From Ferdinandcohnia sp036962705 (GTDB lineage Bacteria > Bacillota > Bacilli > Bacillales > Bacillaceae_L), in the NCBI RefSeq assembly GCF_036962705.1, contig NZ_JBALOQ010000018.1:62001-126000 (forward strand): DNA of 64,000 bases, given 5' to 3'. Numbering within the stretch: the stretch's first letter is position 1; every line of letters begins with the position of its first letter. The notes beneath the pieces were generated by a model that saw nothing but the letters and a program-made list of their open reading frames with translations, searched no databases and was not told the DNA's origin. Made by a program: the position numbers and the translations under genes. Of this stretch, positions 44,050 through 53,584 are shown one piece after another.

Positions 44050-44707
44050 TACGACGCAACCTCCTCTCAAGTCTTCCGCCTAGGAATGTGAGGATTGTAA
44101 CAATAATCCAATAAACTAGACCAGCAATTAATAAAGGTTCAAAATAGCGGAATGTATTCGATCCGACAACTTGGGCTCGTCTCATAATATCCAATAATCC
44201 AATCGTACTTACAAGTGCCGATTCCTTCGTTAAGGTCACAAGTTCATTTAAAAGTGCAGGTAAAATATTTTTCACTGCCTGTGGTAGGATAATATCCAAC
44301 ATCATGGGACGGTACGAAACACCAAGAGCTTCCGCCGCTTCCTGTTGACCTTTATCAACAGCTTGAATTCCAGCTCTAATGATTTCAGAAATATACGCAC
44401 CTGAATTTAATCCGAATGCCAAGACCCCAGCTGCAAATTTATCAATGTCATAGTGAAAAAGCTGTGGAACCGCAAAATAGATTAAAACCAATTGTAGGAT
44501 AAGTGGTGTTCCTCTGAATATGGACGTATAAATATTCGCAAACCACTTTAAAAATGAAACCTTGCTTATTTTAAAAACCGCTAAAATTGTCCCCAAAATT
44601 AAACCTAAAATTGCCGATACTAGAGCAAAGGATACCGTAATGCCGATCCCTTCTAGTATAAACGGAATTGAAGGCACGATTCGGGAAAAATCAATATCCA
44701 AACCCAT
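44042..44707 (-). CDS. artQ: Amino-acid ABC transporter, permease
   Basis: 221-residue HisM/GlnP-type permease with five or so membrane helices. The EAA loop reads EAAEALGVSYRPMMLDIILPQA. It works with the lipoprotein encoded 33 bases upstream and the ATPase that overlaps its end. Confidence 0.92.
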   Translation of the reverse strand: MGLDIDFSRIVPSIPFILEGIGITVSFALVSAILGLILGTILAVFKISKVSFLKWFANIYTSIFRGTPLILQLVLIYFAVPQLFHYDIDKFAAGVLAFGLNSGAYISEIIRAGIQAVDKGQQEAAEALGVSYRPMMLDIILPQAVKNILPALLNELVTLTKESALVSTIGLLDIMRRAQVVGSNTFRYFEPLLIAGLVYWIIVTILTFLGGRLERRLRRSE

Positions 44708-44740
44708 GCCTTACACCTCATTTCACCTAAAAATTTTTAT

Positions 44741-45526
44741 TTATTCTTCAATCCATTGTTTTTCTAATTTTTCTAATTCACCATTTGCTTTCATTTCTTC
44801 TAACACTTTATTGAATTCATCCACAAGCTCACTGCCCTTTGCAAATGCAATTGCCATACCTGGAGAGCTTTCAGTTGGATCGTCAAATCCTGCTAGGTCT
44901 AATTCTTCAATAAAGCCTACTGCAACAGTTTTATCTAAATATACTGCATCGATTCTTCCTGATTTTAGCTCTTGAATTAATTCTGGAGCTTTATTTAATG
45001 CTGAAATTTCAAGATTTTTTAGTGTTTCTTTTTTTATTTTTTTAGCTCCTTCTTCTTGAATGGAACCTAATTGAACGCCAACCTTTTTACCGTCTAAGTC
45101 TTCAAGTGATTTTACATCTGAATCTTTTAATGTGACAAACATTTCCCCAGATTTATGATATTCATTTGAAAAATCAACGCTTTCCTTACGTTCAGCAGTT
45201 GCAGACATACCTGAAATGATAAAATCAAGTCGGTCTGATTGTAGTGCACTAATAAGGCCACCGAAATCCATATTTTCAATTTTAAGCTCATAACCAAGTT
45301 TATCTGCAATTTGCTTAGCTATATCAATATCAAATCCAATATATTCGCCTGTTTTCTCATCAATTGTTTCAAATGGTGGGAAGTCAGCAGATGTTCCCAT
45401 TGTTAATACCTTTTTTGACTCCGTTCCTTCTTCAGATCCTGTTGCATTGTCACCGCTTGTCCCACATGCAGCTAGAAATACAACTGATAAAATAGTAATC
45501 AATGATGCTAGTAAAAACTTTTTCAT
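44741..45526 (-). CDS. artP: Amino-acid ABC transporter, substrate-binding lipoprotein
   Basis: 261-residue family 3 solute-binding lipoprotein. Signal peptide with lipobox LAAC (C21). Ligand-binding landmarks are FDIDIAKQIADKLG and GGLISALQSDRLDFIISGMSAT. The gene context suggests arginine or a related polar amino acid. GGGGG precedes the ATG. Confidence 0.92.
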   Translation of the reverse strand: MKKFLLASLITILSVVFLAACGTSGDNATGSEEGTESKKVLTMGTSADFPPFETIDEKTGEYIGFDIDIAKQIADKLGYELKIENMDFGGLISALQSDRLDFIISGMSATAERKESVDFSNEYHKSGEMFVTLKDSDVKSLEDLDGKKVGVQLGSIQEEGAKKIKKETLKNLEISALNKAPELIQELKSGRIDAVYLDKTVAVGFIEELDLAGFDDPTESSPGMAIAFAKGSELVDEFNKVLEEMKANGELEKLEKQWIEE

Positions 45527-45572
45527 TATGTTTTCCCCCTATATCGTTACTTATAATTATTCGATAGAATGT

Positions 45573-45600
45573 ATTTTAACACATCTGTATAAATATACAA
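45573..45600 (-). promoter_or_regulatory. Candidate SigA promoter of artPQR
   Basis: On the minus strand TTGTAT (45595-45600), 16 bases, TAAAAT (45573-45578). The rest of the 306-base gap to brxB holds only the brxB terminator. Confidence 0.55.
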
Positions 45601-45813
45601 TATGTTTTTTAAAAATAATAATTGAATAATAATTCTATCTTTTGCGTTAAGCTTTCTATTTATTCTGCTTACATGGGACTTTTGTGGAAAATTTAGAGTT
45701 TATTTTAATCCATTAACTCGCATTTAATACTTTACTGATATAAACAATTAAAGTGGGAAAGCAACGAAAGATTCATTATCATATGCATAATTTATTAAGT
45801 TATCTCCAAAAAA

Positions 45814-45834
45814 AAGAAGCCAATTAGGCCTCTT
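45814..45834 (-). terminator. Terminator of brxB
   Basis: AAGAGGCC/GGCTTCTT stem (one mismatch) with a run of T on the minus strand. Confidence 0.75.
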
Positions 45835-46270
45835 ATACTTCCTCACAATATTCTTCAAAAGATTCCTGTAATTTAGTAATGACATCCATTGGCTCGTGTC
45901 CCTCAATTTCGTGACGCTCAATCATTCTAACAATTTTTCCATCTTTCATTAATGCAAATGATGGAGAGGACGGTGGAAAGCCCTCAAAATATGATCTTGC
46001 TTTTTCTGTTGCCGCTTTATCTTGACCAGCAAATACTGTTACTAATTGATTTGGACGCTTATCAAAATGAATTGAATGTGCTGCGGCTGGTCTTGCAATT
46101 CCGCCCGCACAACCACAAACAGAGTTAACCATCACTAATGTTGTACCTTTTTTGCTAAGTGCTTCATCAACCTCTTCAGGTGTTTTTAATTCTTGATAAC
46201 CAGCCTCTGTAATTTCTTTTCTAGCTGTTTGTACTATATCATTCATAAACAGATTGAAATCTATTTCCAT
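45833..46270 (-). CDS. brxB: Bacilliredoxin BrxB
   Basis: A 145-residue DUF1094 thioredoxin-like protein that removes bacillithiol from protein mixed disulfides. The active site is C52-G-C54 (VNSVCGCAGGIARPA). The MEIDFNLFMNDIV start and the EEYCEEV end match B. subtilis YqiW. ATG 46270 is 8 bases after AAGGAG. Its presence implies bacillithiol as the cell's main thiol. Confidence 0.94.
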   Translation of the reverse strand: MEIDFNLFMNDIVQTARKEITEAGYQELKTPEEVDEALSKKGTTLVMVNSVCGCAGGIARPAAAHSIHFDKRPNQLVTVFAGQDKAATEKARSYFEGFPPSSPSFALMKDGKIVRMIERHEIEGHEPMDVITKLQESFEEYCEEV

Positions 46271-46455
46271 TTTGTACACTCCTTCTTAAAATATATCTTG
46301 CTAATTTAAATAATATCAATATAGAACATGATTTTTCAAATCTTAGGTACTTTAATTCACGTTTAAATTTTTTTTATTCGGGTATTCTATTAATACATCT
46401 AGATCATACCCCTAAACTCCCTAGATGGAAGGAGACCAATTGTTCTCCTTCTTTT

Positions 46456-47559
46456 TTATGCTTCAAAAAGTCGGATTAATTCCTTCACGGCCAATGTTAC
46501 ATTTAAATCTCCCTGCACTACCTTGTTTTCAAGCACAGGAAGCTGCGATTTGATGGATGAATGGGTATAAAAGCTTGTTTCAAGATAATCCTTTATCATT
46601 GCTTGAATCCAGTCCTTTGTTTGTGAGTTTCTGCGCTCTGTAAAGACGCCAGATTCTTTCGTTGTCTCCATAAATCGTAGTATAATTTTCCACGTTTCTT
46701 CCATACCTTCATGATAGAGTGCGGAAACTGTATAGGCCTTTGATGACCAACCCTTTGTTGCAGGCTGAAGATAGTGAAGAATCCGATTATACTCACCGCG
46801 CGCTACCTTTGCCTTTTGTCGATTATCACCATCTGCTTTATTAATCAATAAAGCATCAGCAAGCTCCATGACCCCTTTTTTCATGCCTTGTAGTTCGTCC
46901 CCTGCACCGGTTAACACAAGTAGAAGGAAAAAATCTACCATACTTCTTACAACAACTTCACTTTGGCCGACACCAATCGTCTCAACCAGAATCACGTCAA
47001 ATCCTGCTGCTTCACAAAGTAAAATGGTTTCTCTTGTTTTTCGATTTACACCGCCAAGAGTTCCTCCAGATGGAGACGGACGAACAAATGCGTTTTTATC
47101 TCGAGCGAGTTTTTCCATTCGTGTTTTATCACCAAGTATACTTCCACCTGTTATACTGCTACTTGGGTCCACTGCTAAAACAGCAACACGATGCCCTTGT
47201 TCACATAAATACGAACCAAAGCTCTCAATGAACGTGCTTTTACCGGCACCAGGGACTCCAGTAATGCCTATTCGTATTGAATTTCCAGTATAGGGAAGAA
47301 TTTCATTAATGAGAGCCTGAGCCTGGTCTTCATGACGTTTTGCATTGCTTTCAACAAGAGTAATGGCTTGTGCAAGAATGGTACGTTCGCCATTTCGTAT
47401 ACCCTGTACAAACTCTTCAGTTGATCGCTCTTTCTTTTTAACAAATTTACGTGTATTTCCAGAAGCACTATCTTGGTCACTGCCCTTAACAATTTCTGTT
47501 GTAAAACCATCGGAGGCATTTTCCGGTACCCATTCAGGTCTATTTTTTTTATCAGTCAT
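46456..47559 (-). CDS. meaB: Methylmalonyl-CoA mutase-associated GTPase MeaB
   Basis: 367-residue G3E GTPase that loads and protects cobalamin-dependent mutase. P-loop GVPGAGKS at about 101-108; later ILVETIGVGQSEV and NKADG motifs. ATG 47559 overlaps the mutB stop (ATGACTGA), so the two are coupled. The N-terminal 50 residues are polar and longer than in many MeaB proteins. Confidence 0.92.
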   Translation of the reverse strand: MTDKKNRPEWVPENASDGFTTEIVKGSDQDSASGNTRKFVKKKERSTEEFVQGIRNGERTILAQAITLVESNAKRHEDQAQALINEILPYTGNSIRIGITGVPGAGKSTFIESFGSYLCEQGHRVAVLAVDPSSSITGGSILGDKTRMEKLARDKNAFVRPSPSGGTLGGVNRKTRETILLCEAAGFDVILVETIGVGQSEVVVRSMVDFFLLLVLTGAGDELQGMKKGVMELADALLINKADGDNRQKAKVARGEYNRILHYLQPATKGWSSKAYTVSALYHEGMEETWKIILRFMETTKESGVFTERRNSQTKDWIQAMIKDYLETSFYTHSSIKSQLPVLENKVVQGDLNVTLAVKELIRLFEA

Positions 47560-49750
47560 TGCCTTCTTCCTCATATCCTAGGCGAAGATAAATTTCTTCG
47601 ATTACTTTTTGTGCTGCAACTGGAATTACTGTACCAGGTCCAAAAATAGCTGCGGCACCTTGCTCATTTAAATATTCGTAATCCTGTGCTGGGATAACTC
47701 CACCAACGATCACGATTATATCTTCACGCCCTAATTTCCTTAGCTCTTCAATTAGCTGTGGAAGTAATGTTTTATGGCCTGCAGCAAGTGAACTCATTCC
47801 AACCACATGAACATCATTTTCCACTGCCTGAAGTGCCGTTTCTTCTGGTGTTTGGAATAATGGTCCGATATCAACATCAAAGCCGAGATCTGCAAAAGCA
47901 GTAGCAATGACCTTCGCTCCACGGTCATGACCGTCCTGCCCCATTTTTGCAATGAGGATTCTAGGACGTCTTCCTTCATTTTCTAAAAATTCATCTGTCA
48001 TATTTTTCACGTTCATAATCTCGTCCTCATTTGAATATTCAGAGCTATAAATTCCACTAATTGAACGAATGACAGCTTTATGTCGTGTTGATGCTATTTC
48101 AACCGCATTTGAAATCTCTCCAAGCGTTGCACGAACTCTTGCCGCATTAACCGCTAGCTCCAATAGATTTCCTTTGCCTGTTTCAACTGCTTTCGTAATG
48201 GCAGCCAACGCCTCTTCCACTTTTCTGTCATCACGTGAAGCTTTTAATTCACTAAGTCTTTCAATTTGTTTTAGTCGAACAGCTGTATTGTCAATGGCTA
48301 AAATATCAATTGGGTCTTCTTTTTGTAATCGATATTTATTCACACCAATGATCGTTTCTTTGCCTGAATCGATTCTCGCCTGACGCCTCGCTGCTGCTTC
48401 TTCAATTCGCATTTTTGGAAGGCCCGTTTCAATTGCTTTTGTCATTCCCCCAAGTGCCTCTATCTCCTCAATATGCTCCCAAGCCCGCTCCATGAGCTCA
48501 CTAGTTAAAGTCTCTACATAATAGGAGCCACCCCATGGATCAATCACATTACAAACTCCGGTTTCATCCTGTAAATATAGTTGTGTATTTCGAGCAATAC
48601 GAGCAGAAAAATCAGTCGGTAGTGCAATTGCTTCATCCAAAGCATTTGTGTGCAATGACTGGGTATGTCCCGAGACGGCCGCCAATGCCTCGATGCATGT
48701 TCTTGTCACATTATTATATGGATCTTGCTCAGTCAAGCTCCAACCAGAGGTCTGTGAATGTGTTCTTAATGCAAGTGATTTCGGATTTTTAGGATTGAAG
48801 GCTTTCATCATTTGTGCCCAAATGAGTCGGGCCGCTCTCATCTTGGCAACTTCCATAAAATAGTTCATTCCTATTGCCCAGAAGAACGACAATCTAGGAG
48901 CAAAGGAATCAATATCTATCCCCTTCTTAATACCTGTTCGAACATATTCCAACCCATCTGCTAAAGTATATGCTAATTCAAGATCTGCTGGTGCACCTGC
49001 TTCCTGCATATGATACCCAGAAATACTAATGCTATTGAATTTCGGCATATTTTTTGAGGTGTATTCAAATATATCCGAAATGATCCTCATTGAGGTTTCT
49101 GGTGGATAAATATATGTATTTCTCACCATATATTCTTTTAAAATATCATTTTGTATCGTTCCTGATAATTTTTCGGGAGTAACCCCTTGCTCCTCTGCAG
49201 TTACGATATAAAACGCCATTATCGGAAGTACAGCACCATTCATCGTCATTGATACACTCATTTGATCAAGTGGAATTCCATCAAATAAAGTCTTCATATC
49301 TAGGATTGAATCAATCGCAACCCCAGCTTTACCTACATCACCAACAACACGAGGGTGGTCCGAATCATAGCCGCGGTGAGTAGCTAAGTCAAATGCTACA
49401 GAAAGACCCTTTTGCCCCATTGCAAGATTACGACGGTAAAAAGCATTACTCTCCTCCGCTGTAGAGAAACCAGCATATTGGCGTACAGTCCAAGGACGAT
49501 TTACATACATCGTTGGGTACGGTCCTCTTAAAAATGGAGGAATACCAGGCATGTAATCGAGATGCGTCATCCCATCCATATCTTCCTCAGTGTATAAAGG
49601 TTTAACAGCAATCTGTTCGTTTGTTTCAAATAGCAAATCATCAATAGATTGCTTGATTTCTTCTTCCTCTTTTTCACTCCATTTTTCAGGAGAGGATGAT
49701 GTATTGGATAATTTTAGCTTTATTTTGGAAAGATCGAGTCTTCTAGCCAT
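47552..49750 (-). CDS. mutB: Methylmalonyl-CoA mutase, large subunit
   Basis: 732 residues. Converts R-methylmalonyl-CoA to succinyl-CoA with adenosylcobalamin. The C-terminal B12 domain has D606-G-H608-D-R-G611, with H608 as the cobalt ligand. The N-terminal TIM barrel has PWTVRQYAGFSTAEESN. ATG 49750 follows GGGGGTG; the longer frame runs into mutA. The start is 1 base after the mutA stop. Together with mce and yqjD it completes the propionyl-CoA route. Confidence 0.95.
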   Translation of the reverse strand: MARRLDLSKIKLKLSNTSSSPEKWSEKEEEEIKQSIDDLLFETNEQIAVKPLYTEEDMDGMTHLDYMPGIPPFLRGPYPTMYVNRPWTVRQYAGFSTAEESNAFYRRNLAMGQKGLSVAFDLATHRGYDSDHPRVVGDVGKAGVAIDSILDMKTLFDGIPLDQMSVSMTMNGAVLPIMAFYIVTAEEQGVTPEKLSGTIQNDILKEYMVRNTYIYPPETSMRIISDIFEYTSKNMPKFNSISISGYHMQEAGAPADLELAYTLADGLEYVRTGIKKGIDIDSFAPRLSFFWAIGMNYFMEVAKMRAARLIWAQMMKAFNPKNPKSLALRTHSQTSGWSLTEQDPYNNVTRTCIEALAAVSGHTQSLHTNALDEAIALPTDFSARIARNTQLYLQDETGVCNVIDPWGGSYYVETLTSELMERAWEHIEEIEALGGMTKAIETGLPKMRIEEAAARRQARIDSGKETIIGVNKYRLQKEDPIDILAIDNTAVRLKQIERLSELKASRDDRKVEEALAAITKAVETGKGNLLELAVNAARVRATLGEISNAVEIASTRHKAVIRSISGIYSSEYSNEDEIMNVKNMTDEFLENEGRRPRILIAKMGQDGHDRGAKVIATAFADLGFDVDIGPLFQTPEETALQAVENDVHVVGMSSLAAGHKTLLPQLIEELRKLGREDIIVIVGGVIPAQDYEYLNEQGAAAIFGPGTVIPVAAQKVIEEIYLRLGYEEEGND

Positions 49751-49751
49751 A

Positions 49752-51650
49752 TTAGCGCACCCCCATTTCTTGTTGCAATTGATGTATAAATTGAAAGCAA
49801 TCTGTACCAATATGGATAAAATCATTTATTCCAATATTTATATAGAACTCCTCATTTTCTTGTTTTCCAGCTATAAAAAGACGAGTATCTGGGTTTGATT
49901 TTTTTAATTCACTGCATATGTCTGTGACCAGTTCTTTGTATGTTTCATCTTTTCCACAAATAATATAGGTTGTAAGATTCATAGCGTTTGCGCCTTCAAT
50001 CGCATTTTCCGCTGATAAATATCCATCGTTTTTCACAACCTGAAAGCCACCTGATTCAAAGAATCCTGTAATAAAATCGGCTCTTGGTTTATGTTCCGGA
50101 ATGGGACCTAAATTTAACAAACCGACTTTAGGGCGCTCACCAAAAGTTTGGAGATAGCTCTCAGATGCTTGTCGAATTTGCTCAAAGCTTTCTGATAATC
50201 TTACAGGTGTTATGCGTTTGATTGAAATTGCTGCTTCTATACTTCCTTCTTTTTCTTTTGTTTTCTTGTGGCATATTGGCTTTTCCAGGATATTTGCATA
50301 CATATTCGTACCGACTATTCTATCTTTTCGATGGTTTACGTTCTTTTGTCTTTCTAGTAAAACCGAAGTAATACTTTCTTGAACACTCCCTGCTTTCAAC
50401 GCCTCAAGCATTCCACCCTGGGATTCGATTTCGTTTAACAGCTCCCATGCTTTATCTGCAAGTTCATTTGTCAATGATTCCACATACCAAGAACCACCAG
50501 CTGGATCTATCACCTTATTTAGGAACGATTCCTCGCGAAGAATCGATTGTGTATTTCTAGCAATCCTTCTTGAAAAAGAATCTGAGTCCTTGACTGGCTC
50601 ATCAAAGGCTGAAACATGAAGGCTATCTATTCCGCCTACTATCGCAGAAAATGCTTCTATTGTCGACCTTAGAATATTGACATATGGATCATGAATGGTT
50701 TTCGTAAATGCAGATGTTCTTGCATGGATATGCAATTTAGACGAATCTTCATTTCCTCCATATGCTTCAATGATTGTCGTCCAAAGAATTTTTGCGGCTC
50801 TCAATTTGGCGATTTCCATAAAAACATTCGAGCCAATTGAAAACGAAAATGTCATACTTGATGCGATTTCATCAACAGTAAGCCCTCTCTCAAGTAGTTC
50901 GCTCAAATATTCAATTCCAGTTCCAATTGCAAAACCGAGTTCCTGTACCGCGTTTGCTCCGCCATTATGGTAAGGATCACCTTTTACAAAAATCGTTCTT
51001 AGATTTGATTGATTTTCCTTCACCCATTTTACAGACTCTGCTAATTGGTCATAGCCAACTTCTGGTTTTATAGGTAACTGTCCTTTTTCCACTAATATCG
51101 CAAGTGGATCCATCCCGATCGTGCCTGTAAGAGAATCTGTTTTTGCGTAAGAATGAACAAGTGGTAAAAATGCTAACAAATCGGTTTTGGCATCAATTAG
51201 TACAGGCGTATTAGACAGTGAAATTCCGTCGAATGCTTTTGCGATATCCTCTTCATTATGTAATGCAAGTCCCTCTGCAGGATTAATTTGGGTTTGCAAT
51301 GTAAAATGGATCATGGTTTGGCCATTTTGAAGGGCGTCTTTTAATGCCGTGTTAAAATCTTCTAGTGTTTTTACGTCAATCTCCTGACTAACATGCCAAG
51401 GACAATTCACATAACCTGTAGGTTCTGAACCACGTACCCTTGAGCCTTCTCCAGGCATATCTTTTAGAAACGATATTTGCTGAACGTCTTCCTTTGTATA
51501 GATCGGTTTCAAGGTGATGTTTTCATATGTTTGTTTATGTAATTTTTCAATGGGTTTTCCTTTTAATGATTTTTCAGCTTCCTGTTTCCATGTCTCGTAA
51601 TCTATGGATGGGAAGGTAATATTTTGGTATTCATTCGATTGCTTCGTCAC
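49752..51650 (-). CDS. mutA: Methylmalonyl-CoA mutase, small subunit
   Basis: 632-residue partner subunit. It keeps the TIM-barrel and B12-fold parts, but the cobalt-binding D-x-H-x-x-G is replaced by PEHKPRA, as expected for the non-catalytic subunit. GTG 51650 is chosen, 6 bases after GGGGGA; the longer ATG frame has no such site. First gene of mutA-mutB-meaB; the 53-bp array lies upstream. Confidence 0.9.
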   Translation of the reverse strand: MTKQSNEYQNITFPSIDYETWKQEAEKSLKGKPIEKLHKQTYENITLKPIYTKEDVQQISFLKDMPGEGSRVRGSEPTGYVNCPWHVSQEIDVKTLEDFNTALKDALQNGQTMIHFTLQTQINPAEGLALHNEEDIAKAFDGISLSNTPVLIDAKTDLLAFLPLVHSYAKTDSLTGTIGMDPLAILVEKGQLPIKPEVGYDQLAESVKWVKENQSNLRTIFVKGDPYHNGGANAVQELGFAIGTGIEYLSELLERGLTVDEIASSMTFSFSIGSNVFMEIAKLRAAKILWTTIIEAYGGNEDSSKLHIHARTSAFTKTIHDPYVNILRSTIEAFSAIVGGIDSLHVSAFDEPVKDSDSFSRRIARNTQSILREESFLNKVIDPAGGSWYVESLTNELADKAWELLNEIESQGGMLEALKAGSVQESITSVLLERQKNVNHRKDRIVGTNMYANILEKPICHKKTKEKEGSIEAAISIKRITPVRLSESFEQIRQASESYLQTFGERPKVGLLNLGPIPEHKPRADFITGFFESGGFQVVKNDGYLSAENAIEGANAMNLTTYIICGKDETYKELVTDICSELKKSNPDTRLFIAGKQENEEFYINIGINDFIHIGTDCFQFIHQLQQEMGVR

Positions 51651-51779
51651 AAGGCTTCCCCCTTTTATCGAAATCGCTTTCACCTTTACATTAATTTTAG
51701 TATATATATTAAGTTGTCGCAATGAATAGATGGAGGTTTCAAAGGAGATGTGCTGTACTTGCTTCTGAAAAAAACGAGT

Positions 51780-52200
51780 TAGCGTGTACTGCTAAATTAG
51801 TTTCGCGGTACAAATTCCTTTGAAATTCATTCTAGCGTGTATCGCTTGACCTATCTCACGGCACATGCTCCTTCAAATTTCGTGTTAGCGTGTACCACTA
51901 GACCCGTCTCACGGCACATGCTCCTTCTTTTATCATGTTAGCGTGTACCACTAGAACGATCTCACGGTACATACTCCTTCTATTATCATGCTAGCATGTA
52001 CCACTAGAACGATCTCACGATACATACTCCTTCTATTATCATGCTAACGTGTACCACTAGACCCGTCTCACGGTACATACTCCTTCAAATTTCGTGTTAG
52101 CGTGTACCACTAGACCCGTCTCACGGCACATACTCCTTCTATTATGATGCTAGCGTGTACCGATAGAACCGTTTCACCATACATGCCAACCGAAAAAAGA
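51780..52200. repeat. Tandem array of a 53-bp unit, eight copies
   Basis: Unit starts (TAGCG or variant) are at 51780, 51833, 51886, 51939, 51992, 52045, 52098 and 52151, an exact 53-base period. The middle units are most alike (GTACCACTAGA, then TCTCACGG, ACAT, CTCCTTC); the first and last have drifted. There are no spacers and no ORF through the array. It fills the space between the bkdB terminator and mutA. Confidence 0.92.
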
Positions 52201-52235
52201 ATTAAATATGTCCCGCAAGAATTTTCCCACAAAAG

Positions 52236-52259
52236 AAGACATTGCACGGGCAATGTCTT
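52236..52259 (-). terminator. Terminator of the bkd operon
   Basis: AAGACATTGC/GCAATGTCTT perfect stem with 4-base loop, then CTTTTG on the minus strand; it touches the bkdB stop codon. Confidence 0.85.
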
Positions 52260-53542
52260 TAGTAGATAGATGTATTTTCTTTAGAGGTATTTTCGATACT
52301 TTCCTTTACTCGTGCTAGGAAACGTCCACACACAAGGCCATCCAATACACGATGATCAAGAGACATACAGAGATTTACCATGTGGCGGACTGCAATCATG
52401 CCATCGATGATAACTGGTCGTTGCACGATTGATTCAACCTGTAAAATAGCTGCCTGTGGATAATTAATAATCCCCATTGACTGAACAGAACCAAATGAAC
52501 CTGTATTATTCACTGTGAAAGTACCACCCTGCATATCATCTGCAGAAAGTTTTCCAGTACGCACTTTAGTAGCCAGTTCAGTGATTTCTCTTGCAATGCC
52601 CTTAATTGTCTTCTCATCCGCGTTCTTAATAACTGGAACAAAAAGCGCATCATCTGTGGCAACCGCAATCGAAATATTAATATCCTTCTTTTGGATAATT
52701 TTATCTCCCGCCCACATTGAATTAATTTGCGGGAATTCCTTAAGAGCTTGGGCAACAGCTTTTACAAAAAATGCAAAGAAAGTAAGATTGAAGCCTTCCT
52801 TTTGCTTGAATTCATTCTTAATCGAATTTCTGTATTGAACCATATTTGTGGCATCTACTTCAACCATTGTCCATGCATGTGGAATCTCATGTTTACTGCG
52901 GAGCATGTTTGCAGCAATCGCTTTTCGAACACCCGTAACTGGTATTTCAACATCACCAGCCGCTACAGGTACATTAGGTGCTGGGGTTGGCTTAGATTTT
53001 TGAACACTTGTAACCGGCTGACTCGTAGGTTGAGTTGCCACATTTTGTACTTGCTGATCAGCAATTGGAATCTGTCCAGATTCAATTAACTTCTGAAGGT
53101 CTTTACGAGTAATTCTTCCGCCTGCACCCGTTCCTTGCAATTGTGCGAGATCAATATTATGTTCCTGTGACAGCTTTAGAACAGCAGGTGAATAACGTAA
53201 TTTATTTGATGTATCACTTGGTTTAGCAGACACATTTACAGTCTTTTCAGGAGTTTCTTCTTTTACCTTCTCTTCCTGTGTCGCCTGTTTAGTTCCACCA
53301 CCAGCAGTTTCAATCACACAAATCACTTCACCAACCGCTAGCGTTTCACCTTCTTCCGCAATTAGCTCTTTAATAGTACCTGCAAAAGAGGATGGTACCT
53401 CTGCATTTACTTTATCTGTCATTACTTCAGCTAAAGGATCATATTTGTTTACGGTATCCCCAACTGCTACAAGCCATTTACTAATGGTTCCCTCAGTAAC
53501 ACTCTCACCTAGCTGGGGCATTATTATTTTTTCAGTTGCCAC
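52259..53542 (-). CDS. bkdB: Branched-chain 2-oxoacid dehydrogenase E2 (BkdB)
   Basis: 427-residue dihydrolipoyl acyltransferase. Lipoyl domain with the modified lysine K44 (MTDKVNAEV), E1/E3-binding domain at about 115-155 (RYSPAVLKLSQEH, GRITRKDL), a Pro/Gln-rich linker, and the catalytic domain with DHRVLDG near 397. Last gene of the bkd operon; transfers isobutyryl, isovaleryl or 2-methylbutyryl groups to CoA. Confidence 0.94.
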   Translation of the reverse strand: MATEKIIMPQLGESVTEGTISKWLVAVGDTVNKYDPLAEVMTDKVNAEVPSSFAGTIKELIAEEGETLAVGEVICVIETAGGGTKQATQEEKVKEETPEKTVNVSAKPSDTSNKLRYSPAVLKLSQEHNIDLAQLQGTGAGGRITRKDLQKLIESGQIPIADQQVQNVATQPTSQPVTSVQKSKPTPAPNVPVAAGDVEIPVTGVRKAIAANMLRSKHEIPHAWTMVEVDATNMVQYRNSIKNEFKQKEGFNLTFFAFFVKAVAQALKEFPQINSMWAGDKIIQKKDINISIAVATDDALFVPVIKNADEKTIKGIAREITELATKVRTGKLSADDMQGGTFTVNNTGSFGSVQSMGIINYPQAAILQVESIVQRPVIIDGMIAVRHMVNLCMSLDHRVLDGLVCGRFLARVKESIENTSKENTSIY

Positions 53543-53584
53543 TCATAAAACCTCCTGTCACCATTCATTCGTTAAAATGAATAG

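Noticed and set aside
46428..46451. Terminator of meaB
   Set aside because: The hairpin GAAGGAGA/TCTCCTTC has its T run on the + strand, not after the meaB stop on the minus strand, so it is not a clear terminator for that gene.
48535..48863. Two ORFs opposite mutB
   Set aside because: Antisense shadows of a conserved enzyme gene without ribosome binding sites.
51780..52200. CRISPR array
   Set aside because: The 53-bp units follow each other directly without unique spacers, and no cas genes are present.
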